The notes under the pieces: generated by a model
The model's database searches: none
Seen by the model: only the letters and a program-made list of their open reading frames with translations
What the model was told of the DNA's origin: nothing
Part shown: positions 12,504-22,526 of the stretch, piece after piece
How positions within the stretch are numbered: the first letter of the stretch is position 1
How the letters are laid out: each line of letters opens with the position of its first letter
NCBI GenBank assembly: GCA_001051155.2
Contig: JYIP02000005.1
Coordinates: 3,658,001 to 3,722,000 of the forward strand
Reading direction: 5' to 3'
Length of the DNA stretch: 64,000 nucleotides
Source of the DNA: Chrysoporthe austroafricana
Lineage: Eukaryota > Ascomycota > Sordariomycetes > Diaporthales > Cryphonectriaceae
Made by a program: the position numbers and the translations under genes

Positions 12504-12560
12504 GACGCCCTCGCAGGCGGCTGTGCCGTTGTGGCCCGCAGGTGTTTGCCGGCCGGCGGC
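12504..12560 (+). repeat. Direct repeat, copy 2
   Basis: Second copy of the 57-bp unit, offset by 156 bp from copy 1 and again preceded by a long A-rich run. Confidence 0.9.
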
Positions 12561-13426
12561 ACCGCTGGGTATTCATTCGTCTCACTGCGCCCGTCGGGCC
12601 GGGCCTCGCGCCTGCGCGGTAAGTACTATATCTGTACGGATAGCGTCAGCTCAGCTTACCGGCACTTGGCTGCGGCCGCCTCCCTCTTCCTCCTCCTTCT
12701 TCCTTTTTTTTTTTTCTTTCGTGGGGAAGATCTATTATCGCGCCGCCAGGGAGCAGGCAGCCTTCTCCACCTCATGCTAATTCGTCCTTCCTCCGCCTCG
12801 CCGGCGACATTGGAACAAGAGCCGCGGCCGGTGCGCAGGCGAAGCCGTCCCGTTGGTTCCCACACCATCTTGGACGCAGCGGTGGTCTTCCTAGGTGTTT
12901 GATGTCGTCACGATGAGATTGCTCTTCCGTCTACCTAGAGACCAACCCAAACGAAAAACGGAACCGAAGCCCCCATGGACAGTGTTTTCCACTCCTCCCC
13001 CCCGTCCGCCGTTCCAGCAGCCGCCCTGCACCAGTAAATGCTCCTACCGTCCCCCTCCCATTACCCTTGCCTTCCACCTGCTGTACCCTGACGAAAACCC
13101 TCCCGATTACCCTTCCCCGAGCATATCCCTCGCGCACGAAGACGGAAAGGCCGGCTCCCGGGCCTCACGCAGCCTCCAACGCCCAAGTGGTCCTGAGTGC
13201 CGCCGTGCTGTTGATCCGGTTGCCCCCAGTCTCCCTGCCCGCCTCACTCCGGGGGTCTCAAAAAAACGCCACCCCCCCCCCACAACAACAACCTCATCAG
13301 CAAGAAGCACAACCCCTAAACACATGACAGCCAGCCGGAAGTGGCAGGCTGTACTACCATGTCTTCACCAGACCCGAAAAAGGAAAAAATAAAAGGCCCC
13401 GACGTGATCGGCGGAGGGGGTCGCCG

Positions 13427-13570
13427 TCACGCGTGGTGCTGGCAGCCGACCTTGGCGCACGGCTCGCAGAGCGTGCCGCCCGGCACGGCCTTGTACGGGC
13501 AGCCCAGGACGTGGTGCTGGCACAGGCCCTCGCTCATCTGGCCGAGGGGCCTGCGGACGTCGGCGCCCAT
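13427..13570 (-). CDS. Tiny Cys/His-rich protein (47 aa)
   Basis: A short minus-strand reading frame, too small for ordinary ORF calling, starting at the ATG at 13570. The product has five Cys and two CQHH motifs: CQHH at residues 17-20, C24-P25, LC at 34-35, C38, and CQHH at 43-46 near the C-terminus. The spacing CP-x8-LC-x2-C is the same as in the small protein at 18.7-19.1 kb. The pattern suggests a metal-binding knuckle. Upstream on the same strand are a TATATA element about 150 nt away and a CT-rich leader, the usual fungal promoter layout. The frame stays open upstream of the ATG, so an extra 5' exon or a longer N-terminus is possible. No family recognised and function unknown. Confidence 0.6.
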   Translation of the reverse strand: MGADVRRPLGQMSEGLCQHHVLGCPYKAVPGGTLCEPCAKVGCQHHA

Positions 13571-13720
13571 CGCGGGGACAGGATAGGCCGGCCCGGCGGG
13601 GAGGGCTCGGGAGGGCGGCGGCGGCGGGGCGGCGGCGGCGGGGCGGCGGGCTGGTGGAGATATGCCAGAGGGGAGAGGAGACAGTGGGGAGAAGGAAGGC
13701 GTGTGTGTATGCGTTTCGTG

Positions 13721-13727
13721 TATATAT
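13721..13727 (-). promoter_or_regulatory. TATA-like element
   Basis: TATATA on the minus strand about 150 nt upstream of the 47-aa Cys/His protein start, followed by a pyrimidine-rich stretch. Confidence 0.4.
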
Positions 13728-14089
13728 GCGTCCAGGTTGTTGTCGACGCGGTGGGGCCAGGACGTCCCGGGTGGTGGTGGGACGGGGCTGGGCTGTTCAG
13801 AAGATGGGGCGCGCAGGATCCTTCGCCGGGAGAGAGAGAGAGAGGGACAGAGAGAGAGGAGGAGAAGAGAGAGAAAAGAGAGAGAGACAAGGCTTTCTCC
13901 AGTCTGGGGGTCGCTGGGGCCTCGCGCGCGCAGGACAGGACGTCCCTTCGGGCCGCCGCCGTGGATTTATATGAACGCCCGGAGGTTTCTTGTCGAATCG
14001 CCTTGGCAGGGGTTCAGCGGAACCCTCTTCTCTCTTCTCTCCCTCTTCCTCCCCCCTCCCCTCCCCCCTGGTTGCGCGGGCGTATGGTT

Positions 14090-14280
14090 CTCCTCTCTGT
14101 GTCCTGCCCAGACATACATAAAGGGGGGGTGGTTTAGTCCGCACGATGCAGACGATCAGGCTGTCGGATCACCGAGACTTAAATTTTCTTGTATTTCTTT
14201 CGTGTCGTCGTCCTGTCATGCGCGCCACGGTGCTACCCGCTGTCTCGCCTGCCCGGGACACCCTGCTGTGTCCCCTCCCC
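14090..14280 (+). repeat. Dispersed repeat, copy A
   Basis: The core at 14143..14177 matches the reverse complement of 33382..33416 at 33 of 35 positions by eye. Both differences are C in this copy and T in the other. Weaker similarity extends on both sides, including a TGTCCTG-CCAGACA block and a polypyrimidine block upstream and CGCGCC-ACGGTGCTAC downstream. Boundaries are approximate. Confidence 0.75.
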
Positions 14281-15368
14281 CCCTCGAAGGCGTGTCTCGC
14301 CGGTTCGACAACCAGAAAAAGAAAAGAAAAAGTAAAAAAAAACACGAAGAACGAAAAGAGGTGTACCACCCACCCACCCTCCCACCCATCCACACAGAGC
14401 CCCCGTCGCCCGTCACGCCGCGGGTCCAGCCTGCGGCCTGCAACGCGCAGCGCGCAGCGCCCGGCGACATGATTCACCCGGGTCGATGGATACTCTGCAT
14501 CCAAAGGGTCTCACCTCACACCTCGAGGCTGGCTCACCCTCCCCCTCCCCCTCCCCCCAGCTAGCCACAGCGCGCCGCTCACCACCCTGCCCGCGGTCGA
14601 TCATACCGTGACTAGTTAATGGGGCCAATCTTTTCCGTGGTCGCCGCTATGCCCGATCGGTGGGGGCGAGCATCGCTAACTCGACGTGCAGGAGAGGGAG
14701 GGCATTAGGATTGCCTGCGCGGGCTAATACGAGGGGCGGGCTTCTGTTCCCCCTCGCGAAAAAGTGATCGCCCGCATTGCGTCGTCGAGAGCGCTCTCTG
14801 TCTCTTTTGCCGGGCGCGCATACACACGATCACACGCATACACACACTCGCCCGTCCGCCCGCCTGCTCGCCGTCTGGGTCGGCTGGGGGCCCAGCAGCG
14901 CACGCACACAACCCCGTTGCCCGCTAGCGCCTCGCCCGTTCTTCCGGGGTTCACTCGCGAAGTTCTTGTCTGTCCCAGACGCCCCCCAGCAACCTGGATT
15001 CCCTAACCGAACCCCCTCCCCTTCCTCTCGATGCAAAGCATCGGGACACCCAGCCGGTAGGCAGGCCCCCTCCCCCGTCCCCCCCGGCGAGCGACCCGAA
15101 GGAGCGGTGAGCTCCCCCTTCGCGGACGGTGTGGAGAGTGGGAGGAGGACACCGGGCACCCGATTCGACGGGGCTGGGCCAGCATCGGGTTCGTGGGGGA
15201 TTTGTCGTGTGCTCTGCGTGCGCTGTATGTGCGTGTGTGCATGTGTGCGCGCGCGTGTGTGCTCTGCTGCACGTGGAGGAGGGGGGAGGGGGAGGGGGGG
15301 CGGCACGCCGGAAACCATGGTACGGCGATATTGTTCACGGCAGGGGGGCATGGATGCAATGCACGGAT

Positions 15369-15400
<32 letters not shown>

Positions 15401-17380
15401 CACACACCTACACACACCTGCACAGACTCACACACCATGACGATGGTGAGGCGCGGCTCTCGTCCGCCCGCGGCCCCGCCCGGGCGCAGGATCGAGCTGC
15501 GTCGACGGCGGCGTCTGGCAGCACAGCGAGAGGGGCGGCGCCTAGTCCCACAGCCCCGGGCGCAACGGCCGTAAGCCTCACTCACCGCCGTGCGTCGTCG
15601 GGGGCTGAGATACAACGTCTGGCTGGGGCGCCGTCCGACCTGGCGAGATGCTACCTAGTTACCTACAACCAGACAAGGCCCCCAGCGGCCTGTCACCTCC
15701 TCCTATCCTCCTCCTCCTCCTCCCCACCCGGGGACTTGGTCTGTCTAGCAGCTCGTCAGGGGCCACGAGCCCGCGACGCGGGGGCAAGGGGCGCCCGAGA
15801 CCAGTGCTTACTGCAGCGGGCTTCTGGCTGTCTGGCGGGCATGTCTCGGCGGAGGCCGTTGGGACCGTCCGAGACAATGGAGCTGAACGGCGGGTGCGCA
15901 CACCCGGCACGTGGGGAGCGCGTGGGCGGGCTGGCGTCCGTCGCCCAGGACAGGAGAAGAAGAAGCAGCAACAGCAACATTTGACGGGTCGCCCCCCTCG
16001 CCGTCACGAGGCGCCCGCGTGGCTAGAGCCCGCCGCGGTGGCGGTGGTGGTGGTCGTGGAGTCGCCGCGCCCCCCCCCCCCGAGGCCACACCTCGGCAGG
16101 CCTTGCCCTGTATGTCTTCTTCTCCTCACGGAGGAGACACGCCGTCGGGGAGCACAGGGAGAGGGCGTCCCACGTGCCGTCAGACAGACAGACCCGGTGC
16201 CCTTCCCTCCTCCAGTCCCCCGCCCAGCCCGTCCTCGCACCAGCCAGGCGCGCGATCAGAGACAGGCCTGTACGTGTGCGTACTACAGCGCGGCCGATCT
16301 GTGCGCTCGCCCACGACACGGCCGAGCTGCCCACGCGCACGAGACACGGACGGGACCTCACGGTCTCGACGGTGTGGATGTCGCAGGCGAGGAACGGGCC
16401 CGCCGGACCAGCGCCGGCGCCCGAGCCAGCCAGCAGCGCTTCTGCCCCCAGCTGTCGAGGCGCAGGGCTGTGGCGCCTCCGCCGCCGCGTGCCATGGTAG
16501 CAGCAGCCAGCTAGCCCAGTGTGGCTGAGCTGGCGGGCAGGGCTGGACTGGGCTGCGTACGCTACGTGCTTGCTTGCTTGCTTGTGCCGTAGCGCGCCCC
16601 GCCCTTCACTGGCCGCCGAGTCGGAATGGATGGCGCCAGCTGCCGCGGCTGCAGCAGCAGCAGCAGCAGCAGCAGCGTTGCTACTCTTCGTGCGCCCCAC
16701 CGTTGCTCCCGAGACCCCCGACATCGCGGCCGCGGTGACGACGCCTATCCCACGCCTCACCACGCCTCACCACGCCTCCCCCTCTTCCCAAGCGGCGGGC
16801 TTGCTCAGCAGGTGCTCGCTCGGGCTGCTGACCCCAACTGCGCAGGACGGGGGTGAGCGACTGACTGACTGACTGAGGGAGCCCAAAAACAGAATTGCTG
16901 ACTGCAGAGGGCTGAGGCACGACGGGCGGCCCATCAGCGCTGTGGTGGGGGGGGCCCATCCTGCCACGGCCCGGCCGCGGCGTTGGTGGCCAGGCCAAGC
17001 CCAGGCCCAGGCCACCAGGCCAGGATGGATACAGCAACAGCGCAGCAGAGCACAGCACAGCACAGCACAGCACAGCAGCGCAGCGTAGCGAGTGCGAAGG
17101 TTAGCTGGTAGGTTGGTAGGTGTGTAGGTGAGTAGGTAGGTAGCGCGGTAGGTTGGCGGGAAGTCAGGTAAGTGGGAGAGGCGCAATTCACCTCGTGTGC
17201 ATGTGTAAGCCGTGCTCCGCCCTCTTCTTCTTCCTCTCCTCTCCTTCCTCCTCCTCCTCATCATCCCTCTTCCTCTTCTTCCCATTTATCCTCCCCCAAC
17301 ACACCCTCCGCCCACCACATCATCTCCACCTCACTATCGACCATCACAACACACCCACACCCACACATCCCACACCCACC

Positions 17381-18286
17381 ATGTCTGCCAACGACTACTA
17401 CGCCGGTGCTGGCGGTGCCAGCCGCGACTACCAGTCCCCCGCGCCCGGCTACCAGCAGCAGCAGGGCTACCCGGGCCAGCCAGAGTACGCACAGCAGGTT
17501 CGTGAGACGCCTCTCCTCCTCTCTCTCCCTCCCTCTCTCCCTACCAGCGGCAGCAGCAGCAGCCGCCTCCGCAACACCCCGCACTTCCGACGGCGCCCTC
17601 CAACCTATCCAACACACGAAGATGCTGACACCTCTCTCCCCCAACCAGGGCGGCTACCCCCCATCCCAGTCCCCCTACCCACCACACGGCGGCTACGCCG
17701 CCCCGCCCTCGCACTCGCCGCACCCGCAGGGCGGCTACCAGCCCCCGCCCCAGCACACCTACGGCGGCTACGGCGGCCAGCCGGGCCAGTACCCCCCGCC
17801 CCACCACCAGCAGCCCCAGTACGCCGGCGCGCCGGACCAGTACGGCCACCAGCAGCAGCAGCAGGGCTACGGCACGCCGCCGCCGGGGTATGCGCCCCAG
17901 CACCAGCAGCAGCAGGGCGCGCAGTACGGCCAGCAGCAGCCGGGGCAGTACCCCCAGCAGGGCCAGCAGCAGCCGGGCGCAGGAGGCGACGAGGACCGCG
18001 GCCTGATGGGCGGGCTCGCGGGCGGCGCCGCCGCCGGGTTCGCCGCGCACAAGATGGGCGGCACCGGCATCATGGGCTCGCTGCTGGCCGCCGGCGTGGG
18101 CGCGTTCGCCGGGAGCAAGCTGGAGGACTTTGGGAAGCACGAGTAAGGCCCCCCCCCCATCTATCCACCCACGTCGTGGTCTATGCCTTTATGATTTCCA
18201 TGCTGACGCGCCTCGGCACCAGGGTCAACAAGCACCACCAGCACGGGCATCATCACGGGCACCACGGCCGGAGGGGGAGCGGCTAG
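17381..18286 (+). CDS. Gln/Tyr/Pro-rich glycine-zipper protein with His-rich tail
   Basis: Three exons, 17381..17497, 17649..18142 and 18223..18286; 224 residues, closing in frame. The N-terminal two thirds is a low-complexity Gly/Gln/Tyr/Pro sequence with repeats such as GGYxPP and QQQQGY. The C-terminal part (LMGGLAGGAAAGFAAHKMGG, GSLLAAGVGAFAGSKLEDF) is a glycine-zipper hairpin, a pattern common in a fungal family of unknown function. The third exon is only 64 nt and adds a His-rich tail (HHQHGHHHGHHG); its intron has a CTGAC branch site and a CACCAG acceptor. If that intron is retained, the protein ends at KHE. The leader upstream is CT-rich with CACACCCACC before the ATG. A membrane-associated or phase-separating role is plausible but unproven. 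Confidence 0.85.
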   Translation: MSANDYYAGAGGASRDYQSPAPGYQQQQGYPGQPEYAQQVRETPLLLSLPPSLPTSGSSSSRLRNTPHFRRRPPTYPTHEDADTSLPQPGRLPPIPVPLPTTRRLRRPALALAAPAGRLPAPAPAHLRRLRRPAGPVPPAPPPAAPVRRRAGPVRPPAAAAGLRHAAAGVCAPAPAAAGRAVRPAAAGAVPPAGPAAAGRRRRRGPRPDGRARGRRRRRVRRAQDGRHRHHGLAAGRRRGRVRREQAGGLWEARVRPPPHLSTHVVVYAFMISMLTRLGTRVNKHHQHGHHHGHHGRRGSG

Positions 18287-18731
18287 ACGGGTGGGCTGTG
18301 CGTCCTGTTGAGTTCTGTGTGTCTTGAGGGGAGGAGGAGGGCTGCTTGGTACTGTCATGCTTAGTGTTTCTGGCTCGGCGGCCGGGCGGAGGCCGGAAGG
18401 CTACAGGTTGGATATGGGACCCATTTATCATGAACTAATGCATTTCATGACACCTCTTTCCTATTCAGGGCTATGCCCCCCAGCTCTGCGCCTGTGAAAA
18501 TCAACTACGAGATCTTGTCGTGGCGCTATCGGAACGTTGCAAGTTGGTATAACGGCCCGTTCGGTCGGGCTGGGTCCTGTCGCCATCGCCACCACATGCC
18601 GAAATTTACGCCAATCCAGAGACGAGCCGGTCTTGGGCTGCTTTGATTAGTGAGAGCTCTATGTTGATTCAAAACTCCGTTCGCCTAACAGCAGTAGTCC
18701 CCCTTCTCCGCCCCCCCCCCATCGGCAGCTC
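18287..18731. other. Convergent intergenic spacer
   Basis: 3' regions of the glycine-zipper gene (plus strand) and of the small Cys-rich gene (minus strand). No further signal. Confidence 0.6.
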
Positions 18732-19086
18732 TCAACCTCCGCTGCTACTCGCCTGCCCCGAAGCCGTACCGTTCCACCCGGCTTGCTTCTGCTCCCCGAA
18801 TTTCTTTTTGTCTTCGTCGGAGTAGTATCCCGACGCCTGCTGCGGTCAGCACCGGTGCCGTACATCCGTAACGCGCCTAGACAAGGCACGACGGGCCAGA
18901 GCATATATATATATATATAGATATATATACAATGTATATCTTCATACGTACCAGACAGCTCGCGCAGAGGCGCCCGCGGACATAATTCCGGTTCGGACAG
19001 TTGCGGGTCATAAAGTTCTTGCAGCGGTACCGGTAGTGGCCCCCAGAGCCGGAGCGCGGCATGTTGGCCCAGTGGCCGGTGCCCAT
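18732..19086 (-). CDS. Small Cys-rich protein (80 aa, two exons)
   Basis: Exon 1 is 19086..18952 and exon 2 is 18839..18732, joined in phase 0. The 112-nt intron has a GTACGT donor, a CTGAC branch motif and a GCAG acceptor; an alternative acceptor 3 nt later would drop one Gln. Exon 1 starts MGTGHWANMPRSGSGG and contains four Cys: C22, C30-P31, L40-C41 and C44. The CP-x8-LC-x2-C spacing matches the 47-aa protein at 13.4 kb. Exon 2 adds a hydrophilic tail (YYSDEDKKKFGEQKQ, then a Ser/Gly-rich end). Upstream are a TATAAG element and a CA-rich leader. The intron contains an AT microsatellite. Likely a small zinc-binding protein; I do not recognise the family. Confidence 0.75.
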
Positions 19087-19277
19087 CCTTTCGGTGCTGG
19101 GACGACTGTGACCTGCGAGGTCTGGGTGGCTAGGCGCAACGTCTCCTTATTTCCTGTTGTCCTGCTCGACTCGTTGCTGTTGTTGATGGGTCGATGTGTC
19201 GGTGTGTCGTTCGTGCTCGTTGACGGCAGCGAGGGTCCCACATACCGCCTCTCGGGCCGAGCAGAGCAGAGCTGCCC

Positions 19278-19284
19278 TTATACT
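19278..19284 (-). promoter_or_regulatory. TATA-like element
   Basis: TATAAG-type element on the minus strand about 195 nt upstream of the small Cys-rich gene start. Confidence 0.4.
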
Positions 19285-21103
19285 CCCAGGAAAGCACGCG
19301 GTGTGACTATCCCAGCGAGAGGCGTGACGAGTGGCACCTAGAGACTCACCGCGCTCATCCCTCGCTCGAGTAGGGGTGAGGAAAAGGAAAGGAAAAAAAA
19401 AGAACCGAAACTCGGCACCGTCCCGTGACCGGGGGGCCAGTGATGGACATCTCCGGGGGCCTGTCCCCCCAGCGTACAGGCTCATGACTAGAGGGGAGAC
19501 GCGGCCCCAGGGCACATGGGAAGCTCGTGATTGCGGTTTTCGAACGTGGCACCGTACCGGCCGGCCTGGCCGGCATAGCTGGAGTCGCCTCGGCATTCGC
19601 GACCGGGGCATGAATCATGACAGCGAGGTCAGCGGGTGCCGACGGGGGGCGAATCGTGGATTTTTTTTTTTTTTTTCTCACCCTCCCGTGGGAGTGGTTA
19701 CTTCGGACGGGATGGGTTGCCGGGGGATTCATTCGTGTGTGTCATGTGAGCTGCCTGGGTGCCTGCTTCTCTGCGCTGGGGCGGCGGGAAAGCCGCTGCC
19801 CGTGAGTATGATGGGATACAGCGGCTTGACGTCTGGAGTAGTGGCGGGCTTTGATAGTTGGAGCGTGATCTGGTCGAGTAATTACAAGGATGCGTTTGTC
19901 ATGACGCGGACCTGTGCAGGGCGTGGTAAATGTGCGTCTGGAAAGAGGAGATGCATCTTCATCGAGAGGACGTGAGCGGAGTTGCTGAAGCGGACATGTT
20001 TGGCTCGCTATGGGGCATGGTTCAGCATCGTTTCTATTTCTATTTTAACACACACTTGACTGTTCGAGTAGCAAAACATACAAAGTATAATTAGTCCGGA
20101 GCAGGATACTTTTGGAGCTTTCTGACATTTCTCGAGCGGTGCCGGACATCAGATTTGAAATCGAGACTAACGTGCGCTAGTTTTCTTGCATCTCTTATTT
20201 CACACTATACGGTTCCAAGCATATTCAAAACTAGTAGACCTCTGAATACATAATATGTGTTTTGCAGGTGCTTGGTTGTGGAATGTGTCTTTGCCGTTCG
20301 CGCATCGCCTTACCTAGTGTAGGGAGATAAAGAGGCACAGAAATTCGCTAATTACTTAATAATCTTTAATTTTCTATACAGCCATAATAGCAATTTGAAT
20401 CCAGAAAAGAAGGAGTAAATGGAAAAGGTACGTATCGATGCACAAGAGCTCCTGTAGTTAAGATATAGTCTGGTTGTGGAGTATTTCGGCCTAATATTAG
20501 GCCGATTTCTATAAAGATATGTCATCCTTGAGGGTCCCAGGCGAAAGAAGGTTTAATTCACTCTTCCTTCGTTTTGTGTCTAGCTTGGTTTTCCACGCTA
20601 GTCTATGAAGACTATTGGTTGGAACGCTGGCAGCGTATAGGTTACGATACAAGGGCTCGGTTATCCATTCTGAGGAGACTAGTCACTTTGATAGGCAATC
20701 CTCACAAATAATCTACTGGCCCTTCCTTTTCTTCATTACACATCCGCGGATGTCTCAGATAACCGCTTACATTAATCACTTATTTAAGTAAACCGCTTTC
20801 CTCAGTCTTCAATCGATAGTGATTTGATAGCATGTGACTTCAATACAGCACAGCCGTATACTATAGAAGAGGAGCTCCTAAACCTTTGCTTTTGTGGCTA
20901 AAGCAAAGAACAACTACCTCTGAGTTATTTCTTGGCCATAGCGCATAATTGGTCCATGATATTGGTTTTCTAGTTGAACTCCACGGGTAATCCACCTCGT
21001 CCTTGGGATTCGTAAGCAACTCATCTTCCTCTCTCCGAGAAACTGATTAATAATGCCCTTGGAAGATAGGCCGCAATTATGATATAGGCTGAGGACCTGC
21101 TCA

Positions 21104-21110
21104 TATAAAT
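21104..21110 (+). promoter_or_regulatory. TATA-like element
   Basis: TATAAAT about 60 nt upstream of the start codon of the beta-propeller gene. Confidence 0.5.
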
Positions 21111-21169
21111 CTACACAACTCCTGTCTTGCTCAGACTCGTCTCATTCACCGGTGCCATCGAGTCTGAAC

Positions 21170-22216
21170 ATGCGCTCCCTGCAAGCCAGCACGCTGGGGC
21201 AGATCCCCCTGGCGGCCCTCCTCCTGGCCGCCGTCGTCCCCGCCGCCTCCTCGCCGTCCGCCCAGCTTCAGTATCCCGTCCGCGTAATCCACGAGTTCCC
21301 GGAGCCCTTCTGGCTCGAGAACCTCGCGGTGATGCAGAACGGCTCCATCCTGACGACCGAGCTGACGCAGCCGAGGCTCTGGCTCCTGGACCCCTTCGTC
21401 GCCGGCGGCAACCCGCTGCTCGTCCATAACTTCGAGGGCTATCTGGGTGCGCTGGGGGTCGCCGAGATCGCGCACGACGTCTTCGCCGTCGTCACTGGGA
21501 ACTTTTCCCTTGATCCCCTCGGTTCTTATCCTGGGACGTACAGCGTCTGGCGGGTCGACATGAACCCGACAAACTACTCTGCTGCGGCCGCGGCCGTCTC
21601 GAAGATCGCGGACGTGCCCGAGGCGTCGTTCCTGAACGGCATCTCGTACCTGGGCCCTGTGCAGGACGCCCTGCTGCATGCCGACTCGACCCTGGGCGTC
21701 GTCTTCCGCCAGGACCTCAGGACCGGGGAGATCGCCGTTGCCATCGACGACCCGCTGATGAAGAAGTGCTCGCCTGACGTCCTGGAGGGGATCAACGGCA
21801 TCAAAATCCACGACCGGCACCTCTACTTCTCCAACGCCTACTGCGGTTTCCTGGCCAAGGTCCCCATCCACCCGAACGGCAGCGCCAGCGGCCCGGCGGC
21901 CATCATCGCGTACTCGGATAAGCCGAAGACGTACATCTTTGACGACTTCGCTGTCGACCGCGACGGGACCATCTATGCGTCGGCTGGCAACGAGAATGTC
22001 ATCACCCGCGTGCTAGCGAACGGGTCGACGGCGGATATCGCGGGGAACCTCAACCCGACTGAGATTGCGGAGCCAACTGCGCTGGTCTTTGGGAGGCTGC
22101 CTTCGACCGCCAATACCGTCTATATAACGACTGGGGGAGCTCTTGGGGATCCGATCAATGGGACCATTGTGGTAGGAGGACAGTTGTTGGCCCTCGATCT
22201 AGGAGGCGCTTATTAG
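21170..22216 (+). CDS. Secreted SMP-30-like beta-propeller protein (hetero-Diels-Alderase-like family)
   Basis: Single exon, 348 residues. A signal peptide (about residues 1-27, ending AASS) precedes a six-bladed propeller of the SMP-30/gluconolactonase-like type. Conserved stretches include FWLENLAVMQNGSILTTEL, VFAVVTGNFS, GTYSVWRVDM, FLNGISYL, LHADSTLGVVFR, GINGIKIHDRHLYFSN and DDFAVDRDGTIYAS. These resemble the fungal family that contains EupF and AsR5, propellers reported to catalyse hetero-Diels-Alder steps in tropolone-sesquiterpenoid biosynthesis; many other members have no known role. Several N-glycosylation sites fit secretion. The gene is tail to tail with an ABCC transporter, which would suit a natural-product setting, but there is no backbone synthase nearby. 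Family assignment is fairly firm; enzymatic function is unproven. Confidence 0.75.
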   Translation: MRSLQASTLGQIPLAALLLAAVVPAASSPSAQLQYPVRVIHEFPEPFWLENLAVMQNGSILTTELTQPRLWLLDPFVAGGNPLLVHNFEGYLGALGVAEIAHDVFAVVTGNFSLDPLGSYPGTYSVWRVDMNPTNYSAAAAAVSKIADVPEASFLNGISYLGPVQDALLHADSTLGVVFRQDLRTGEIAVAIDDPLMKKCSPDVLEGINGIKIHDRHLYFSNAYCGFLAKVPIHPNGSASGPAAIIAYSDKPKTYIFDDFAVDRDGTIYASAGNENVITRVLANGSTADIAGNLNPTEIAEPTALVFGRLPSTANTVYITTGGALGDPINGTIVVGGQLLALDLGGAY

Positions 22217-22526
22217 GAGGCCCTGTCTCAGCCGAGTCAGCCCCGGTGCGAGAGTAATATATATTAATACTTAGCTTAGACCCGGAAGCATCGCTTGTTG
22301 AAGGGCATCCGAATCTCGAGCTAGTTGACTGCTCATCTGGCTCTTGAGTAGATCATGATCAAGAGAGAGGCGGATGCTTTCCAGGTATATACAACGATAA
22401 TACGAATGTCAGGGAGCACGTGAGCAAGATGAGGTATCGCCATCAAATCCCATTGCTCGAATCGAGAAGCCGTGATGACGGGAGTCGAATGCGGTGTTTT
22501 TAGTAAAGAATAGCATATACAAACCA
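22217..22526. other. Convergent spacer
   Basis: 310 bp between the propeller gene and the ABC transporter stop; 3' ends only. Confidence 0.6.

Larger units (their letters stand above)
11394..13426. other. Gene-poor region with homopolymers, a duplicated segment and one N
   Basis: Contains the 3' UTR of the wall-protein gene, long A, C, G and T runs, a near-identical 57-bp direct repeat (annotated separately) and one ambiguous base at 12405. No supported gene. Confidence 0.6.
13571..17380. other. Gene-poor region rich in microsatellites
   Basis: Apart from the promoter of the small Cys/His gene and a dispersed repeat near 14.1 kb, I see simple sequence only: GA-rich runs at 13830-13890, (CA)n at about 15369-15397, a CAG run at about 16650-16677, CACAG units at 17051-17075, TAGG/TTGG-type units at 17101-17157, and a TC-rich leader for the next gene. 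The long open frames here are compositionally biased and mutually overlapping. Confidence 0.55.
19087..21169. other. Transition into an AT-rich compartment
   Basis: The left part holds the promoter of the small Cys-rich gene and a T16 run near 19660. From about 20.0 to 21.1 kb the composition turns AT-rich with no full gene. On the minus strand 20861..21025 keeps a 55-codon open frame (contains DEVDYPWSSTRKP and CFSHKSKGLGAPLL) with stops around it, which may be a decayed coding fragment that I cannot assign. Confidence 0.5.

Noticed and set aside
14777..15615. Overlapping open frames of about 260 codons on both strands
   Set aside because: Both cross a CA microsatellite and are Arg/Pro/Ala/His-rich with no domain; frames on opposite strands look equally good, as expected from GC bias.
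16023..16763. 246-codon minus-strand frame with polyalanine
   Set aside because: The polyalanine is a CAG microsatellite; no splice or domain support.
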